The notes under the pieces: model-generated | What the model was told of the DNA's origin: nothing | Seen by the model: only the letters and a program-made list of their open reading frames with translations | The model's database searches: none | Program-made: the position numbers and the translations under genes | Shown here: piece after piece, positions 35,105 to 47,856 of the stretch | Layout of the letters: each line of letters opens with the position of its first letter | Position numbering within the stretch: position 1 is the stretch's first letter | Assembly (NCBI GenBank): GCA_033977485.1 | Contig: CM066985.1 | Location: forward strand, 71,595,045 to 71,659,044 | DNA from: Hydrangea macrophylla | Taxonomy: Eukaryota; Streptophyta; Magnoliopsida; Cornales; Hydrangeaceae | Direction: 5' to 3' | DNA: 64,000 nt

Positions 35105-37287
35105 CGCAGTTTAACCATGCTTTTTCAAAACTTTTTCAGACTTCAAATTCAAATATGAATCGCTACTTAATTTTTTAAAGAAAAATTAAGAAATCATTTA
35201 AAAGCAAACTGGTCTTTTGGAAACCAGAGATTTCTAGGTCTGAGGATTATGGAATGAGAGGAGGAGGAACCCGGTGGACTAAAGATCCCCCCCATCCTAT
35301 CTCTTGATAGGCATTTACTCAACATTCTTCTTAATTGAATTATTAATCTAAGCATGCCCTCAACTAATACATATATATATACATTACAAAAGCATGTCGA
35401 AAGGAGTACAAGATTGCTAATGATAAAAGGCATACAAAACCATGTAATTCAAATAGCAAGCAAGAATGATATGCAAAGAAGAAACAAGAGAACTTACCCG
35501 GGATCCAGCCACGAAATGGAAAACGTGTGATGCATGCAAATTAATAACAAAACCTAAAAAAAGAGTCTCTAATACACATATTCACATAAGGCAAATCCTA
35601 GTCTAAGGTGTCGCACATGGAGTCAAAAATTTAAATATACATATATATAAACTAGCGAGGGGTTAAGAAATTGTACCTCAATAGCGCTACAAAACAAAGG
35701 GTTAGCCCACATGCTTTTTGAACAAGATATAATATGAAATCCTAAATAACATATCCAAGCTTCTAGCTTGGATCTATCAAGCACGAAAGGAGTTGACACA
35801 ATTATGAATTCCTTATAAATAGTTGGAAACACAACACCTCTATAGATATACAAGTCTCAACTAGGAGCCAATGTAATGTCCATATACAGATGGTATAATC
35901 CCAACATGATCATAAGGAACCTATAGTTATGTTTAACTAGGTTCAATTAAATGCAACTTAAACTGAGGATTAGTCATAATCATAAGTATCAACCTACATG
36001 AATGAATGCATGGACATATTGATTTGGATCATTTAGCCTCTGGATTTAAGTCCAATTAATCATTATTAAAACATGGTCTAAGCCCTAGGTCATGAAAAGG
36101 TCATTTATGTCATTATTTGTGAAGTTTATCAAAACTGTGACAGAGTTTTAGAATTTACAAAGAGCAGACTAGACTTTCAAAAATAAAAAAATCATACTTC
36201 CCATGGTTTGATCTTAATAATTTTTTATTATGATGTGCCTCTGTGAGTCAAGTTTCTAACCCAAAAAGAAAATCAAAAATTGAACGGTTCAATCTCTGGA
36301 AATTGGGTAAAAACCAGACATCACTTAGAATTTTACAACTCTCTGTCCAGAGATATTGTGTGATTTTCTAAAAATAGTAAACAAATCTGAATCACTTTGA
36401 TCTTTTTAGAGAATTTTATTAACACATTAAACTTCATAGAAAATTTTTTTCAAAGTCAAAAAGGCTTGATTAAAGCTCTGATCTACTTAGTTTTAAATGG
36501 ACTTACTGTTTTGAAATTTTGGACAGAGAGTGATTAGTTCACAAACCATAAGACCAAACCATGCTAAGTATAAAATTTCACCAAAACAAAAGTTGTAGTG
36601 ATGCATATATGAGTTGTGAACACTCTCCAATTGGTCTCATCCAATTCCCATAGACTGTGATTTAATTGAAATTCTTTGGTCATAGTAGGTTCATGGATTC
36701 ACTGCACCAATATCAACATTTAAGTCATAAAAAGTTATCAAGTCAATCCCTCTCCCAAGTTGATGATATTTGAGGGATATAAACTTGTTATATTCTATTC
36801 TCCTCTCAAATTAATGATCTTTGGAGACTAGATATGATCAAATCCATGTAAACCTTCATAGAATATGGAAAGGATTCCATTAGATTTTTTATTAGAGGAC
36901 CCAAATTATAAATTAAAATTTGGATCCATTAATCATGTATGGATACAGCCATAAGCAACCCTAATTCCTTTATAGATCATAGGATCATAAGGGACTAGAG
37001 GAGCAAACTCAAGGGAATCCAATGAGATATTGAAGAACTCATGGACCTTAAGCGTAGAAAATAAAAAGAAATAGAATCAAAGCTTATTTGAAAATCCAAG
37101 TCAAAGTTCTTTCTCAAACTTATTTTGGCTTAAACCCAAAGCTTATTTAGATCCAAATGAATGAAAACAAATGAAAATTCAATCACAATTCTAGTGGTGT
37201 GTGATGAAATGAGTTAGGAAGAGACTATTTGAAAATGTGTAAAAATCCTAAAGCTCTATGAATTGTGATTGAATTCTAATCTAAATG
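35105..37287. other. Unassigned inserted block, left part (probable old LTR or repeat)
   Basis: AT-rich with no coding motif. It lies between the broken Copia gag and the Tekay element. GTAGATACT occurs at the edge of both halves (35096-35104 and 48846-48854), but no terminal structure could be matched. Words such as ACAGAGTTTTAGAATTTAC and AATTGGGTAAAAACCAGAC look LTR-like. Boundary uncertain. Confidence 0.4.
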
Positions 37288-38218
37288 TGTAATACCTGTA
37301 ATTTTTATTTTTCTTTATAATATAGTTTCCAGTTCTAGACAGTAATTATAAAATTTCCACTATAATTAAATATTATTTTTTTTAAACCCATAATTATACC
37401 TGTGTTGGCCAACCATGCGTGTACCCTAAGCTAACCCCCAAACAACCCCTACAAATTGTGTTTATGTGTGAGTGTGTGCCAAGTGTTGGGTGAAGTGTGT
37501 GCCAAGTGTTGGGTAAGTCATGTGTGCATGTGTCTTGTGTGTGTAGTATCATGTGTTGGTGTGTGATGAGGGCATGTGTAAAGTGTAGTGAGTGTTGGTG
37601 GGTGATGAGTGGTGTAGAGTGTATGTGTGTGGTGTATGTATGTATGAATCTCCCCTATAAATAGTGACCCATTGGGTTTAGAAAAATATAGAGAGAAAGA
37701 GAGTTAGGCCAAGAGAGAAGAAAAGAAAAGAAAGGAAAGAAAAGCTTACCCCCTGTGCCACGCCGCGACCTCGAACCCACGGTGAGTTCCTAACTCACTT
37801 GGTATATCAGATTTAATGTCCATGTTATATTTCTGTTAATAATAGTATTATAATTATTATTATTTTACTTAGTCTAGAAAAGCTTGTGCTTAACATGTGG
37901 TGCCCCTAATCTAGATCCGTATTATTATTGTTATTATTGCTACTACTATTTATTGTTATTATTATTATCTTGTTAGTTAGCCGTTACAACTCATGTTTTA
38001 AACATGTGGTGTCCCTAATCCAGGTCCGTGTTATAATTCATATATTACAATAATAATTATTATTATTAATTAATTAAACTTCAAGCTTTAATCTGTTGTA
38101 CCCCGAGCATATTATTCCACTATTATTACTAAAATTATTATTTATATTACTAATATTATTGTTATCACCTTCCGGTTAACCTCATGTTAATATGTTGCAC
38201 CCCGAACATATTATCTCC

Positions 38219-38251
<33 letters not shown>

Positions 38252-39528
38252 TATTATTATTATTATTATTATTATTTATATTCATTATTATTATTACTCC
38301 GGTTAATCTCATGCTTTAACGTGTGGTATTACAAGGTAGGGCCCGTATTATATTTCAAGAATAAATAGTAACTGTGTAATTAATTTGTACCTCGTGCATA
38401 ACATATGATACACCTCATATAGGAGTCAGTGTCGTAACGTCAAGTCGACGTGTACGGGTATTAAGTCGAACGGTCGCGGGGACCAAGTTCGTATGCATTT
38501 GGAAGTACGTGTAAGTCGACCGCGGAGGTCCGAAAGTTGATATGTAGTGAGTTGGTACTGTCAAATGGAATTACAGGATCGCATGCTGGCGATGATTGCT
38601 ACTATGGCCACGGAGAGGCAAACACGATAGCAAAGTAACCATGTTGATAAGAATACATCGATAAATGAATAAACACGGTTAGCTTGTAAAGCGAGATTAC
38701 TACTGCGGTCGCGACGACCAACGATAGTAAAGTAACCGTTTCGAAAACCGGCGACGATATTCATACGGCAAGGTCTCGAGGACCTAGAGTACATGGTTAG
38801 CTTGTAAAGCGAGATTACTACTATGGCCACGGAGGGGCAGACAACGATAGTAAAGTAACCATAACTCGACCCACTGGACGAGTCACTCTAAGCCAACGGC
38901 GTTACACTGGTAATGTAACAAAGTTAAGTAAGTTGATTGTTAAGTCGAGTGAAGTCGAATATATCGATGATGCATAGTTTCACGCACGGTCTAATTATAA
39001 TTCCTTCAATCATCGTAACCAGCCATTGTGTACTTTTGGATACATATTTTATATTAGGAGTGTTCGGTTAGAATGCTCACTTAGCTTTTATTAAAGCTAA
39101 CGACATACTACGCCCTGGACATTCCCATGTCTAGACTATACAGGATATGATTGTCCGGAGGAGGACTATCTGGAAGGAGCCTACGAAGGGGAAGCCTACT
39201 ACGCTGAAGGTCACGGCTACGCCAGTTAGAGGCGCGACTTCAAGAAAGAAGACTTAGTTGTTCTTTATAGACTTTTGTCCTTTCGTTCTAAGTTGTAAAC
39301 GGCATCTAACGCCTTAAACTCTTTTGTTCTTTATCTTTTGATAACTAAACTCTGATGTAATAGCTAGTAATCTGTTGATGTATATATTCAGTTTGTACTT
39401 CCATTAAGTTACTCTTTTATTTATGTAGTGTGTTTGTGGACAATCAGTTAATGTAACTAGTCATGGCTTTCGGATCCAGAAAGGAAAATTTTATTTCTTG
39501 CTAATTTCTGCTACTCCAGGGCGTGACA
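37288..39528 (+). repeat. 5' LTR of the Tekay-type element
   Basis: 2241 bp, starting TGTAATACCTGTAATTT and ending CCAGGGCGTGACA. It holds a TATAAATAG box near 37665, many TTA repeats (a long run at about 38219-38278), and three GATTACTACT...GATAGTAAAGTAACC units at about 38580-38865. The two LTRs differ by scattered substitutions and small indels. Confidence 0.93.
38580..38865. repeat. Three structured units in the Tekay LTR
   Basis: Repeated units of the form GATT(G/A)CTACT..GGCC/GGTCG..ACGATAG(T/C)AAAGTAACC, each able to pair its GATTACTACT-side with the AGTAAAGTAACC-side. A second copy of the array is in the 3' LTR at about 46910-47190. Confidence 0.75.
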
Positions 39529-39536
39529 GGATTTTT

Positions 39537-39548
39537 TGGTATCAGAGC
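39537..39548 (+). promoter_or_regulatory. Primer-binding site of the Tekay-type element
   Basis: TGGTATCAGAGC, 8 bases after the 5' LTR. Confidence 0.9.
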
Positions 39549-39669
39549 TTTAGGTTTTACTTAGACGTGCTCGCTGATTGTCCCCCCACCATCTGTTTCT
39601 AGTATTTGAGATATAAGTATTAAGATAAGTTCGTCATTCTGACGTTAGATAGTTTCCTTGCAAGTTAGC

Positions 39670-40653
39670 ATGGATCCAAGCTTTCATAAGTTTGTGGATG
39701 ACCCCTATGGAGGCCACGTGATTCGTGGGGACACTGTGGAGCCGGCTAACCCAGAGTCTTATCACAAGCGCATACGCCGTACAGCCAGCCAGTACCTAGA
39801 GGAGGATGTATGGAGAGCCCTGTATGTTACCGGACGGACTCACCCTACTGAGATTCGTATGGACGCATACCATTACGCGAGGACTCAGGAGGCTATTTAT
39901 CACGAGATGGCTCGTTTGGTCCAGAGCAAGCCAGAGATGGACGTTATCGAGTTGCGAGCTATCTTAGCGATGCCTGATCTCGTACCCGTACCTGTGGCTG
40001 CACCAGCTCAGGTAGTACCACCAGCACCCACACCTCCAGTACCAGCACCACCAGTACTACCACCACCAACACTGGTACCAGTAGCACTAGTGCCAGAGCC
40101 AGCGGAGCCCGAGCCGATAGGGGACGACGAGGATCCTGTTGAGGACATAGAGCCTGGTGATGAGGATGTGGACGGGGACGAAGAGGCAGAGCCCGTAGAC
40201 GACGATGATGAGCCAGAGGATGACCCAGAGGAGGATCCCGAGGACCCAGAGCCCGCGGATATGGATGTTATAGCCGGAGGGGACATTGTACTAGAGGTTG
40301 ATGATAATGCTGAGGATGAGGGACTTGAGGAGGTAGTTATACCTGAGTTACTAGTAGGGCCTATATTTCAGATGGCAACTATTGTCAATAGGGCAGCAGA
40401 TTTGGTAGCAGGGATAGCTGCACAGCCAGAGGGATTCATCATAGGAGAGATCGAGTTAGCAAAGGCTATTGCTATAGCCGAGGGATTTGCCGCTGCAGCT
40501 GCTGATGCTGCTGTGCCAGTAGTAGACGCTATGGATGAGGATAATGAGGAGGAGGACGACGAGGAGGACGATGAGGAGATGATGGTCAAGGAGTGGGATT
40601 TTTCCTTCGTGGATGAAGCTCCTTTATATGGATCAGACGTGGATGACTACTGA
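39670..40653 (+). CDS. Extra ORF upstream of gag (acidic, Pro-rich protein of unknown function)
   Basis: An uninterrupted 327-codon ORF between PBS and gag. ATG 39670-39672 was chosen (MDPSFHKFVDDPYGG); the frame is open four codons further with only a TTG. In order: a basic/mixed N-terminal domain of about 110 residues (ESYHKRIRRTASQYLEEDVW, MDAYHYARTQEAIYHEM), a Pro/Val/Ala linker of about 45 residues, a very acidic block (residues about 150-205), an Ala-rich helical-looking segment (MATIVNRAADLVAGI, ELAKAIAIAEGFAAAA), and an acidic tail ending VDDY. I recognise no known domain. Gag-pol downstream is broken, yet this frame is intact. Extra ORFs between LTR and gag are known in other Gypsy groups (e.g. 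Ogre) but are not standard in Tekay. Function unknown. Confidence 0.75.
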   Translation: MDPSFHKFVDDPYGGHVIRGDTVEPANPESYHKRIRRTASQYLEEDVWRALYVTGRTHPTEIRMDAYHYARTQEAIYHEMARLVQSKPEMDVIELRAILAMPDLVPVPVAAPAQVVPPAPTPPVPAPPVLPPPTLVPVALVPEPAEPEPIGDDEDPVEDIEPGDEDVDGDEEAEPVDDDDEPEDDPEEDPEDPEPADMDVIAGGDIVLEVDDNAEDEGLEEVVIPELLVGPIFQMATIVNRAADLVAGIAAQPEGFIIGEIELAKAIAIAEGFAAAAADAAVPVVDAMDEDNEEEDDEEDDEEMMVKEWDFSFVDEAPLYGSDVDDY

Positions 40654-41071
40654 GTCAGGACTTTTGGGGGCTTAGATTTTCTAGTATATATATGACAGGA
40701 CATGTTGTCCACTTTATTTTGAGGATTTCAGGGATAGCTATTTGACCATAGCTCTTTTGTATAGTTAGCAGCCAATGTTAGTGGCATTGTAAATAGTTGA
40801 CTCGAGCGCTGTATTGGCTTATGTCCCACGTGGTACACAGTTTACTAGTGTGTACTTCATGGTACATCTTTGGGATATATATACACGAGTATCATCTTTT
40901 GGTATAAACTGTGGCCCAATAATCTTGATGTTTTTATATTTTACTATTGTTGCTACCTTGTTAAATTTCACATCTCGACGTTTATGTTTCGGTGACAACT
41001 TGTAGATGTGTGCATATATTCTAGTAGTAACCAATAGATGTCTGTATAGGTACACCAACACACGAATCCCT
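40654..41071 (+). other. Spacer between the extra ORF and gag
   Basis: 418 bases, T-rich, with short stretches like GATATATATACACG (40872-40885) but no clear promoter or splice site that I can prove. It separates the ORF from gag, so the two are probably expressed by different means. Confidence 0.5.
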
Positions 41072-44000
41072 ATGGCAGGAAGAAATAGAAATACCCGTAA
41101 CAATCCTGTTGGGCAGATTGAGGCTGTACCCCCGGCACTTGTAGCTGCTGATCCTACTGGTCTATTTGAGGCCTTTGTGCGGAGACTAGAACGCATCAAC
41201 AACAACGACAACAATAACGCGAATAATAGGAACAACCCCGTACCACCTCCGAGACCTGTAGAGGATAGAGTGGTAGAGTGTTTCCGTCATTTTCGTCCTG
41301 AGAAGTTTGATGGAGATGCCGAGCCATGGCGTGCGGAACAGTGGCTCCGAGAAATGGAGTCGATCTTTGACACACTAGGATGTACAGAGATCGAGAAACG
41401 TCGACTGGTGACATTCCAATTAACATATGCGGCAGCCGATTGGTGGGAATCGGAGAAAGCAACGGTAGTAGAAGCGGCAATAAGAAGAATGCCCTGGGCT
41501 ACATTCAAGGAGCTGTTCCTGGAGAATTACTTTCCACAGACAGAGAGGACAAGAAAGAGAGGGAGTTCATTGATCTGACACAAAGAAATCGGACTGTGAG
41601 GTAATACACAGTACAGTTCGAACGATTGTCTCGCTTTACCCGCCATATGATTGATACACCGGAGAAGAAAAACCGACAGTACCACCAAGGCCTATCGCTA
41701 CCACTTCAACGCATGACTCTCAACAATCAAGGCCTGACGTCCAAAGCCATGGTAAGTATGGCAATCGGCCACGAAAAAATCAATGGTCAAGAACGAGGAC
41801 GTTTTGGAAATCGACTACCATTCAGAAACAACCAAGGCAACCAAGGATCAAGGCCCCCAATGCGATTCCAAGGGAACAAGCGTAATTGGACTGGCGAAAG
41901 GAAGCCACAACTCACATTCTCTCAGAACCGACCATCTGTACCCCAAGCACAAACCCCAAGAGGACCACCTGTTTTCACTGGAGCTAATAACAATGGATGC
42001 TTCAATTGTGGAAAACCCGGACACAGGTCCAAGGACTGCCGAGCCCCAAGGAGAAGCCGAGAGGACATTGTCTGCTACAACTATGGCAAAAAGGGCCACT
42101 TATCCAGGGATTGTCGAACGCCTCAAGGCGGATACTATGGAGCATCTACTCAGGGTCAACCTAAGCAAGCCCGCCTAAATGCCATTATCCTGGAGGAAGC
42201 AGGATTCGATGAAGGAGAACAGCAGAATATGGAAAGTACCCTCACATTGTTTAACAGTCGAGTTAAAGCTTTATTCGATACTGGTGCTTCCAACTCCTTT
42301 ATTGCTATTAAGATTGTACAACGGTTGGGTTTAGTACCCCAGACGCTTGATGTAGCTCTGAACGTTATGTCCTCCTTAGGAGTGAACATTACATTGGGGA
42401 AAGTGTGTAAAGATTGCACTTTGAACTTGGAAGATCAGAACCTCCCCGCTGATCTAATAGTTCTGTCGGTGAAGGAATTTGACTTAATCTTAGGAATTGA
42501 TTGGCTCACGAAATACCATGCCAAATTAGACTATGTTAGCAAGTCTATTTCTTTCTCGATACCTGAAAGTCAACCATTTAAATTCCAATGCGATCCCTTG
42601 TGCGATGCCTTCCTCACAAGATGTCTAGCTACCCTTGGAAGTGTAAGTTCAGAAATTTCAATTACACAAATCCCTGTGGTTCAAGACTTTGAGGACGTAT
42701 TTCAAGAAATCTTAGGGCTACCACCCAAGAGAGACATCGAATTTTGTATTGAGCTGGTACCCGGTACCCTACCGATATCTAAGACCCCATATCGGATGGC
42801 CCCGACGGAAATGCAAGAATTAAAGAAGCAAGTCCAGGAACTTGAAGATCTCGGATTCGTTCGACCGAGCACATTGCCTTGGGGAGCGCCAGTGCTATTT
42901 GTTAAGAAGAAGGATGGGACACTTCGACTCTGTATCGACTACAGAGAGTTGAACAAGGTCACAATCAAGAACCGATACCCACTTCCTAGAATTGATGACC
43001 TATTCGATCAATTATATGGAGCGACGACCTTCTCCAAGATAGATCTATGATCCAGATACCACCAAATGTTGGTTCGACCTAATGACATATCAAAGACAGC
43101 CTTCAGAACGAGATATGGGCACTATGAATTCCTGGTCATGCCGTTTGGATTAACGAATGCCCCAGCTGTATTCATGGATTTAATGAACAGAATATGCAGG
43201 CCCTACTTGGATTAATTCGTGATTGTGTTCATAGACGACATCCTAATCTACTCAAAGACCATGGAGGAACACAAAGAACATGTGAGGATCGTACTACAGA
43301 CGCTTCGAGACAACCACTTCTATGCGAAGTTCAGCAAGTGTGAATTTTGGCTAAAGGAAGTCAAGTTCTTGGGTCACACCGTCTCACAGGACGGGATAGC
43401 TGTGGATTCAATCAAGACAGATGCTGTTTTGGACTGGAATAGACCGAACACTGCAACCGAAGTTAGGAGTTTCCTTGGTTTAGCCGGATACTATCGAAGA
43501 TTTGTTGAAGGATTCTCTAAGATAGCATCCCCTTTAACCAATCTGACAAGAAAGGACGTGAAGTACGAATGGAAAGACAAGCATGAACGCGCGTTTCAAG
43601 AGCTGAAAGAAAGACTGACCTCGGCGCCAGTGCTTGCAATACCAAAGAGCGGTGAGCAGTTCACCATTTATAGTGATGCATCACACCAAGGACTTGGATG
43701 TGTGCTCATGCAGGATGGAAGAGTGATAGCATATGGATCACGACAACTGAAACCACATGAGATGAACTACCCTACGCATGACCTCGAACTAGCCACAATT
43801 GTTTTTGCTCTCAAGATTTGGAGACATTACCTTTACGGAGAGAAGTTCGATCTATTTTCAGATCATAAGAGTTTGAGATACTTGTTCTCTTAGAAGGAGC
43901 TGAACATGAGGCAGCGACGTTGGATGGAATTGTTGAAGGATTACGATTTCACTTTGCAATACCACCCAGGTAAAGCAAACGTAGTTGCCGACGCACTAAG

Positions 44001-45572
44001 CCGAAAACCTCGCAAACTGTTCATATCATCTCTTATGGTTAAAGAGTGGAGAGCATTGGAAACACTAGCCGAATTTGACTTTCAGACCGTTGAATCTAGT
44101 GAAGGACAAATTTTTGGATGTCTAGTAGTGCAGCCGACGCTCATAAATCGCATCCTTGAAGCTCAAGGAAAGGACGAAGGACTTCGTCAATGGTTTGAGA
44201 AAGCATCAGCAAAGGACCCAGCAGAATGGAATATTGGAGCAGATGGAGGATGTAGATGCCGCAATAGACTTTGTGTGCCTAACGAGGACAACCTAAGGAA
44301 GGACATACTGAATGAAGCACACAAGTCAAGAATGACGGTCCACCCTGGAGGAACAAAAATGTATAAGGACTTGAAAAGAAATTTCTGGTGGGAAGGAATG
44401 AAAAGAGAGGTAGCAGATCACGTATCCAAATGTTTAACCTGCAAACAAGTCAAAGCAGAACACCAAAGGCCAGCAGGGTTATTACAACCACTGCCAGTTC
44501 CTGGATGGAAATGGGAACACATTATTATGGATTTCGTTGTAGGAATGCCAAGATCACAACAAAATCATGACGCTATTTGGGTGATCGTGGACCGACTCAT
44601 GAAATCATCTCATTTCATCGCCTACAACATGACGTACCCGGTTGAGAAGATGAGCAGAATGTACTTACAACAAGTTGTACGACTACACGGAGTGCCTGTA
44701 TCGATTGTATCAGATCGCGACTCATGTTTTACATCGGGATTTTGGGAAAGCTTCAAGAAGCAATGGGAACTTCATTGAAATTAAGTTCAGCATTTCATCC
44801 CCAAACCGACGGACAAACAGAACGAGTCAACCAAGTAATGGAGGACATGCTCCGAGCTTGTGCCATAGACTTTGAGAGTTCTTGGGAGACACACCTACCA
44901 TTGGTAGAGTTCGCATACAACAACAGCTACCATTCGAGCATCGGGATGGCACCATTCGAGGCACTGTATGGAAGACCGTGCCGATCACCATTGTGCTAAG
45001 CGGAAGTCGGAGATAATAAACTTCTAGGACCAGAAATGGTTCGAGAGACGAATGAAAAGATTAACATCGTGAAAGAAAAGATGAAGGCGGCACAGAGCAG
45101 ACAGAAGAGCTACGCAGACAAGCACCGCAAGGAATTGGAGTTTAGTGTTGGAGATCATGTACTTCTCAAGGTATCTCCGGTACGTGGCATTGTCAGATTC
45201 GGACAGAAACGAGGAAAGTTGTCACCACGCTACATTGGACCGTTTGAAGTTTTAGAGCGTGTGGGAAAAGTAGCCTATCGACTCGCATTACCACCTAGGA
45301 TGTCAGGAGTACATAATGTATTTCATATAAGCATGCTTAGGAAGGTTGTACATGATCCGTCATATGAGATTGACTTCACAGACATCGAGGTAAACAACAA
45401 TGTGACTTATACTGAAGGAGCAGTCCGAATTTTGGATCGAGGAGTCAAGAAGCTGAGGACTAAGGAAATTCCTCTGGTGAAAGTTCAGTGGAGACACCAT
45501 GACGAACGCGAAGCTTCCTGGGAGTTGGAATCAGAAATGCGTGAAAAGTTTCCAACTTTGTTTAGTGACTAG
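41072..45572 (+). pseudogene. Tekay-type gag-pol, broken
   Basis: ATG 41072 begins MAGRNRNTRNNP. The Gag core (FRPEKFDGDAEPWRAEQWL) is followed by two zinc knuckles at 41998-42039 (intact CX2CX4HX4C) and 42073-42114 (second Cys replaced by Tyr). Protease DTGAS is at about 42277-42291. RT spans about 42850-43260 with FIDD at the catalytic site, RNase H about 43640-43900 (YSDAS, DHKSL), integrase about 44300-44960 (HHCC with CLTCKQ), and the chromodomain-like C-terminus about 45390-45560. Defects: a frameshift near 41540-41560, stops at 41603 (TAA), 43048 (TGA), 43213 (TAA), 43891 (TAG) and 44997 (TAA), and a one-base deletion frameshift near 44758. Most stops fit C-to-T or G-to-A change. Confidence 0.93.
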
Positions 45573-45603
45573 CTAGCTCAGATTTCGAGGACGAAATCTT
45601 TGA

Positions 45604-45617
45604 TAGGAGGTGGATAT
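45604..45617 (+). promoter_or_regulatory. Purine-rich tract before the 3' LTR
   Basis: AGGAGGTGGATAT-like purine stretch ending at the LTR start TGTAATACC. It is weaker than the tract in the LARD-like element. Confidence 0.6.
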
Positions 45618-46533
45618 TGTAATACCTGTAATTTTTATTTTTCTTTATAATATAGTTTCCAGTTCTAGACAGTAATTATAAAATTTCCACTATAATTAAA
45701 TATTATTTTTTTAAACCCATAATTATACCTGTGTTGGCCAACCATGCGTGTACCCTAAGCTAACCCCCAAACAACCCCTACAAATTGTGTTTATGTGTGA
45801 GTGTGTGCCAAGTGTTGGGTGAAGTTGTGTGCCAAGTGTTGGGTAAGTCATGTGTGCATGTGTCTTGTGTGTGTAGTGTCATGTGTTGGTGTGTGATGAG
45901 GGCATGTGTAAAGTGTAGTGAGTGTTGGTGGGTGATGAGTGGTGTAGAGTGTATGTGTATGGTGTATGTATGTATGAATCTCCCCTATAAATAGTGACCC
46001 ATTGGGTTTAGAAAAATATAGAGAGAAAGAGAGTTAGGCCAAGTAAAAGAAAGGAAAGAAAAGCTTACCCCATGTGCCACGCCGCGACCTCGAACCCACA
46101 GTGAGTTCCTAACTCACTTGGTATATCAGATTTAATGTCCATGTTTATTTCTGTTAATAATAGTATTATTATTATTAGTTTACTTATTCTAGAAAAGCTT
46201 GTGCTTAACATGTGGTGCCCTTAATCTAGATCCGTATTATCATTGTTATTATTGCTACTACTATTTATTGTTATTATTATTATCTTGTTAGTTAGCCGTT
46301 ACAACTCATGTTTTAAACATGTGGTGTCCCTAATCCAGGTCCGTGTTATAATTCATATATTACAATAATAATTATTATTATTAATTAATTAAACTTCAAG
46401 CTTTAATATGTTGTACCCCGAGCATATTATTCCACTATTATTACTAAAATTATTATTTATATTACTAATATTATTGTTATCACCTTCCGGTTAACCTCAT
46501 GTTAATATGTTGCACCCCGAACATATTATCTCC

Positions 46534-46599
<66 letters not shown>

Positions 46600-47851
46600 T
46601 ATGTTCATTATTATTATTACTCCGGTTAATCTCATGCTTTAACGTGTGGTATTACAAGGTAGGGCCCGTATTATATTTCAAGAATAAATAGTAACTGTGT
46701 AATTAATTTGTACCTCGTGCATAACATATGATACACCTCATATAGGAGTCAGTGTCGTAACGTCAAGTCGACGTGTACGGGTATTAAGTAGAACGGCCGC
46801 GGGGACCAAGTTCGTATGCATTTGGAAGTACGTGTAAGTCGACCGCGGAGGTCCAAAAGTTGATATGTAGTGAGTTGGTACTGTCAAATGGAATTACAGG
46901 ATCGCATGTCGGCGATGATTGCTACTATGGCCATGGAGAGGCAAACACGATAGCAAAGTAACCATGTTGATAAGAATACATCGATAAATGAATAAACACG
47001 GTTAGCTTGTAAAGCGAGATTACTACTGCGGTCGCGACGACCAACGATAGTAAAGTAACCGTTTCGCAAACCGGCGACGATATTCATAAGGCAAGGTCTC
47101 GAGGACCTAGAGTACATGGTTAGCTTGTAAAGCGAGATTACTACTATGGCCACGGAGGGGCAGACAACGATAGTAAAGTAACCATAACTCGACCCACTGG
47201 ACGAGTCACTCTAAGCCAACGGCGTTACACTGGTAATGTAACAAAGTTAAGTAAGTTGAATGTTAAGTCGAGTGAAGTCAAATATATCGATGATGCATAG
47301 TTTCACGCACGGTCTAATTATAATTCCTTCAATCGTCGTAACCAGCCGTTGTGTACTTTTGGATACATATTTTATATTAGGAGTGTTCGGTTAGAATGCT
47401 CACTTAGCTTTTATTAAAGCTGACGGCATACTACGCCCTGGACATTCCCATGTCTAGACTATACAGGATATGATTGTCCGGAGGAGGACTATCTGGAAGG
47501 AGCCTACGAAGGGGAAGCCTACTACGCTGAAGGTCATGGCTACGCCAGTTAGAGGCGCGGCTTTAAGAAAGAAGACTTAGTTGTTCTTTATAGACTTTTG
47601 TCCTTTCGTTCTAAGTTGTAAACGTCATCTAACACCTTAAACTCTTTTGTTCTTTATCTTTTGATAACTAAACTCTGATGTAATAGCTAGTAATCTGTTG
47701 ATGTATATATTCAGTTTGCACTTCCATTAAGTTACTCTTTTATTTATCTAGTGTGTTTGTGGACAATCAGTTAATGTAACTAGTCATGGCTTTCGGATCC
47801 AGAAAGGAAAATTTTATTTCTTGCTAATTTCTGCTACTCCGGGGCGTGACA
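45618..47851 (+). repeat. 3' LTR of the Tekay-type element
   Basis: 2234 bp, starting TGTAATACCTGTAATTT and ending CCGGGGCGTGACA, followed by AAATG. The TTA run is longer here (about 46535-46600) than in the 5' LTR. Confidence 0.93.
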
Positions 47852-47856
47852 AAATG

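Larger units (their letters stand above)
37288..47851 (+). mobile_element. Complete Gypsy retrotransposon, Tekay (chromovirus) type, with an extra upstream ORF
   Basis: LTRs of about 2.24 kb (37288-39528, 45618-47851), the AAATG duplication (37283-37287, 47852-47856), a tRNA-Met PBS, and a purine-rich tract before the 3' LTR. Domain order: acidic ORF, gag with zinc knuckles, protease, RT, RNase H, integrase, chromodomain-like C-terminus. Gag-pol carries several stops and two frameshifts, so this copy cannot act alone. Confidence 0.93.

Noticed and set aside
40008..40589. Minus-strand Ser-rich ORFs opposite the acidic ORF
   Set aside because: Poly-Ser results from reading the GAG/GAC-rich acidic coding region backwards.
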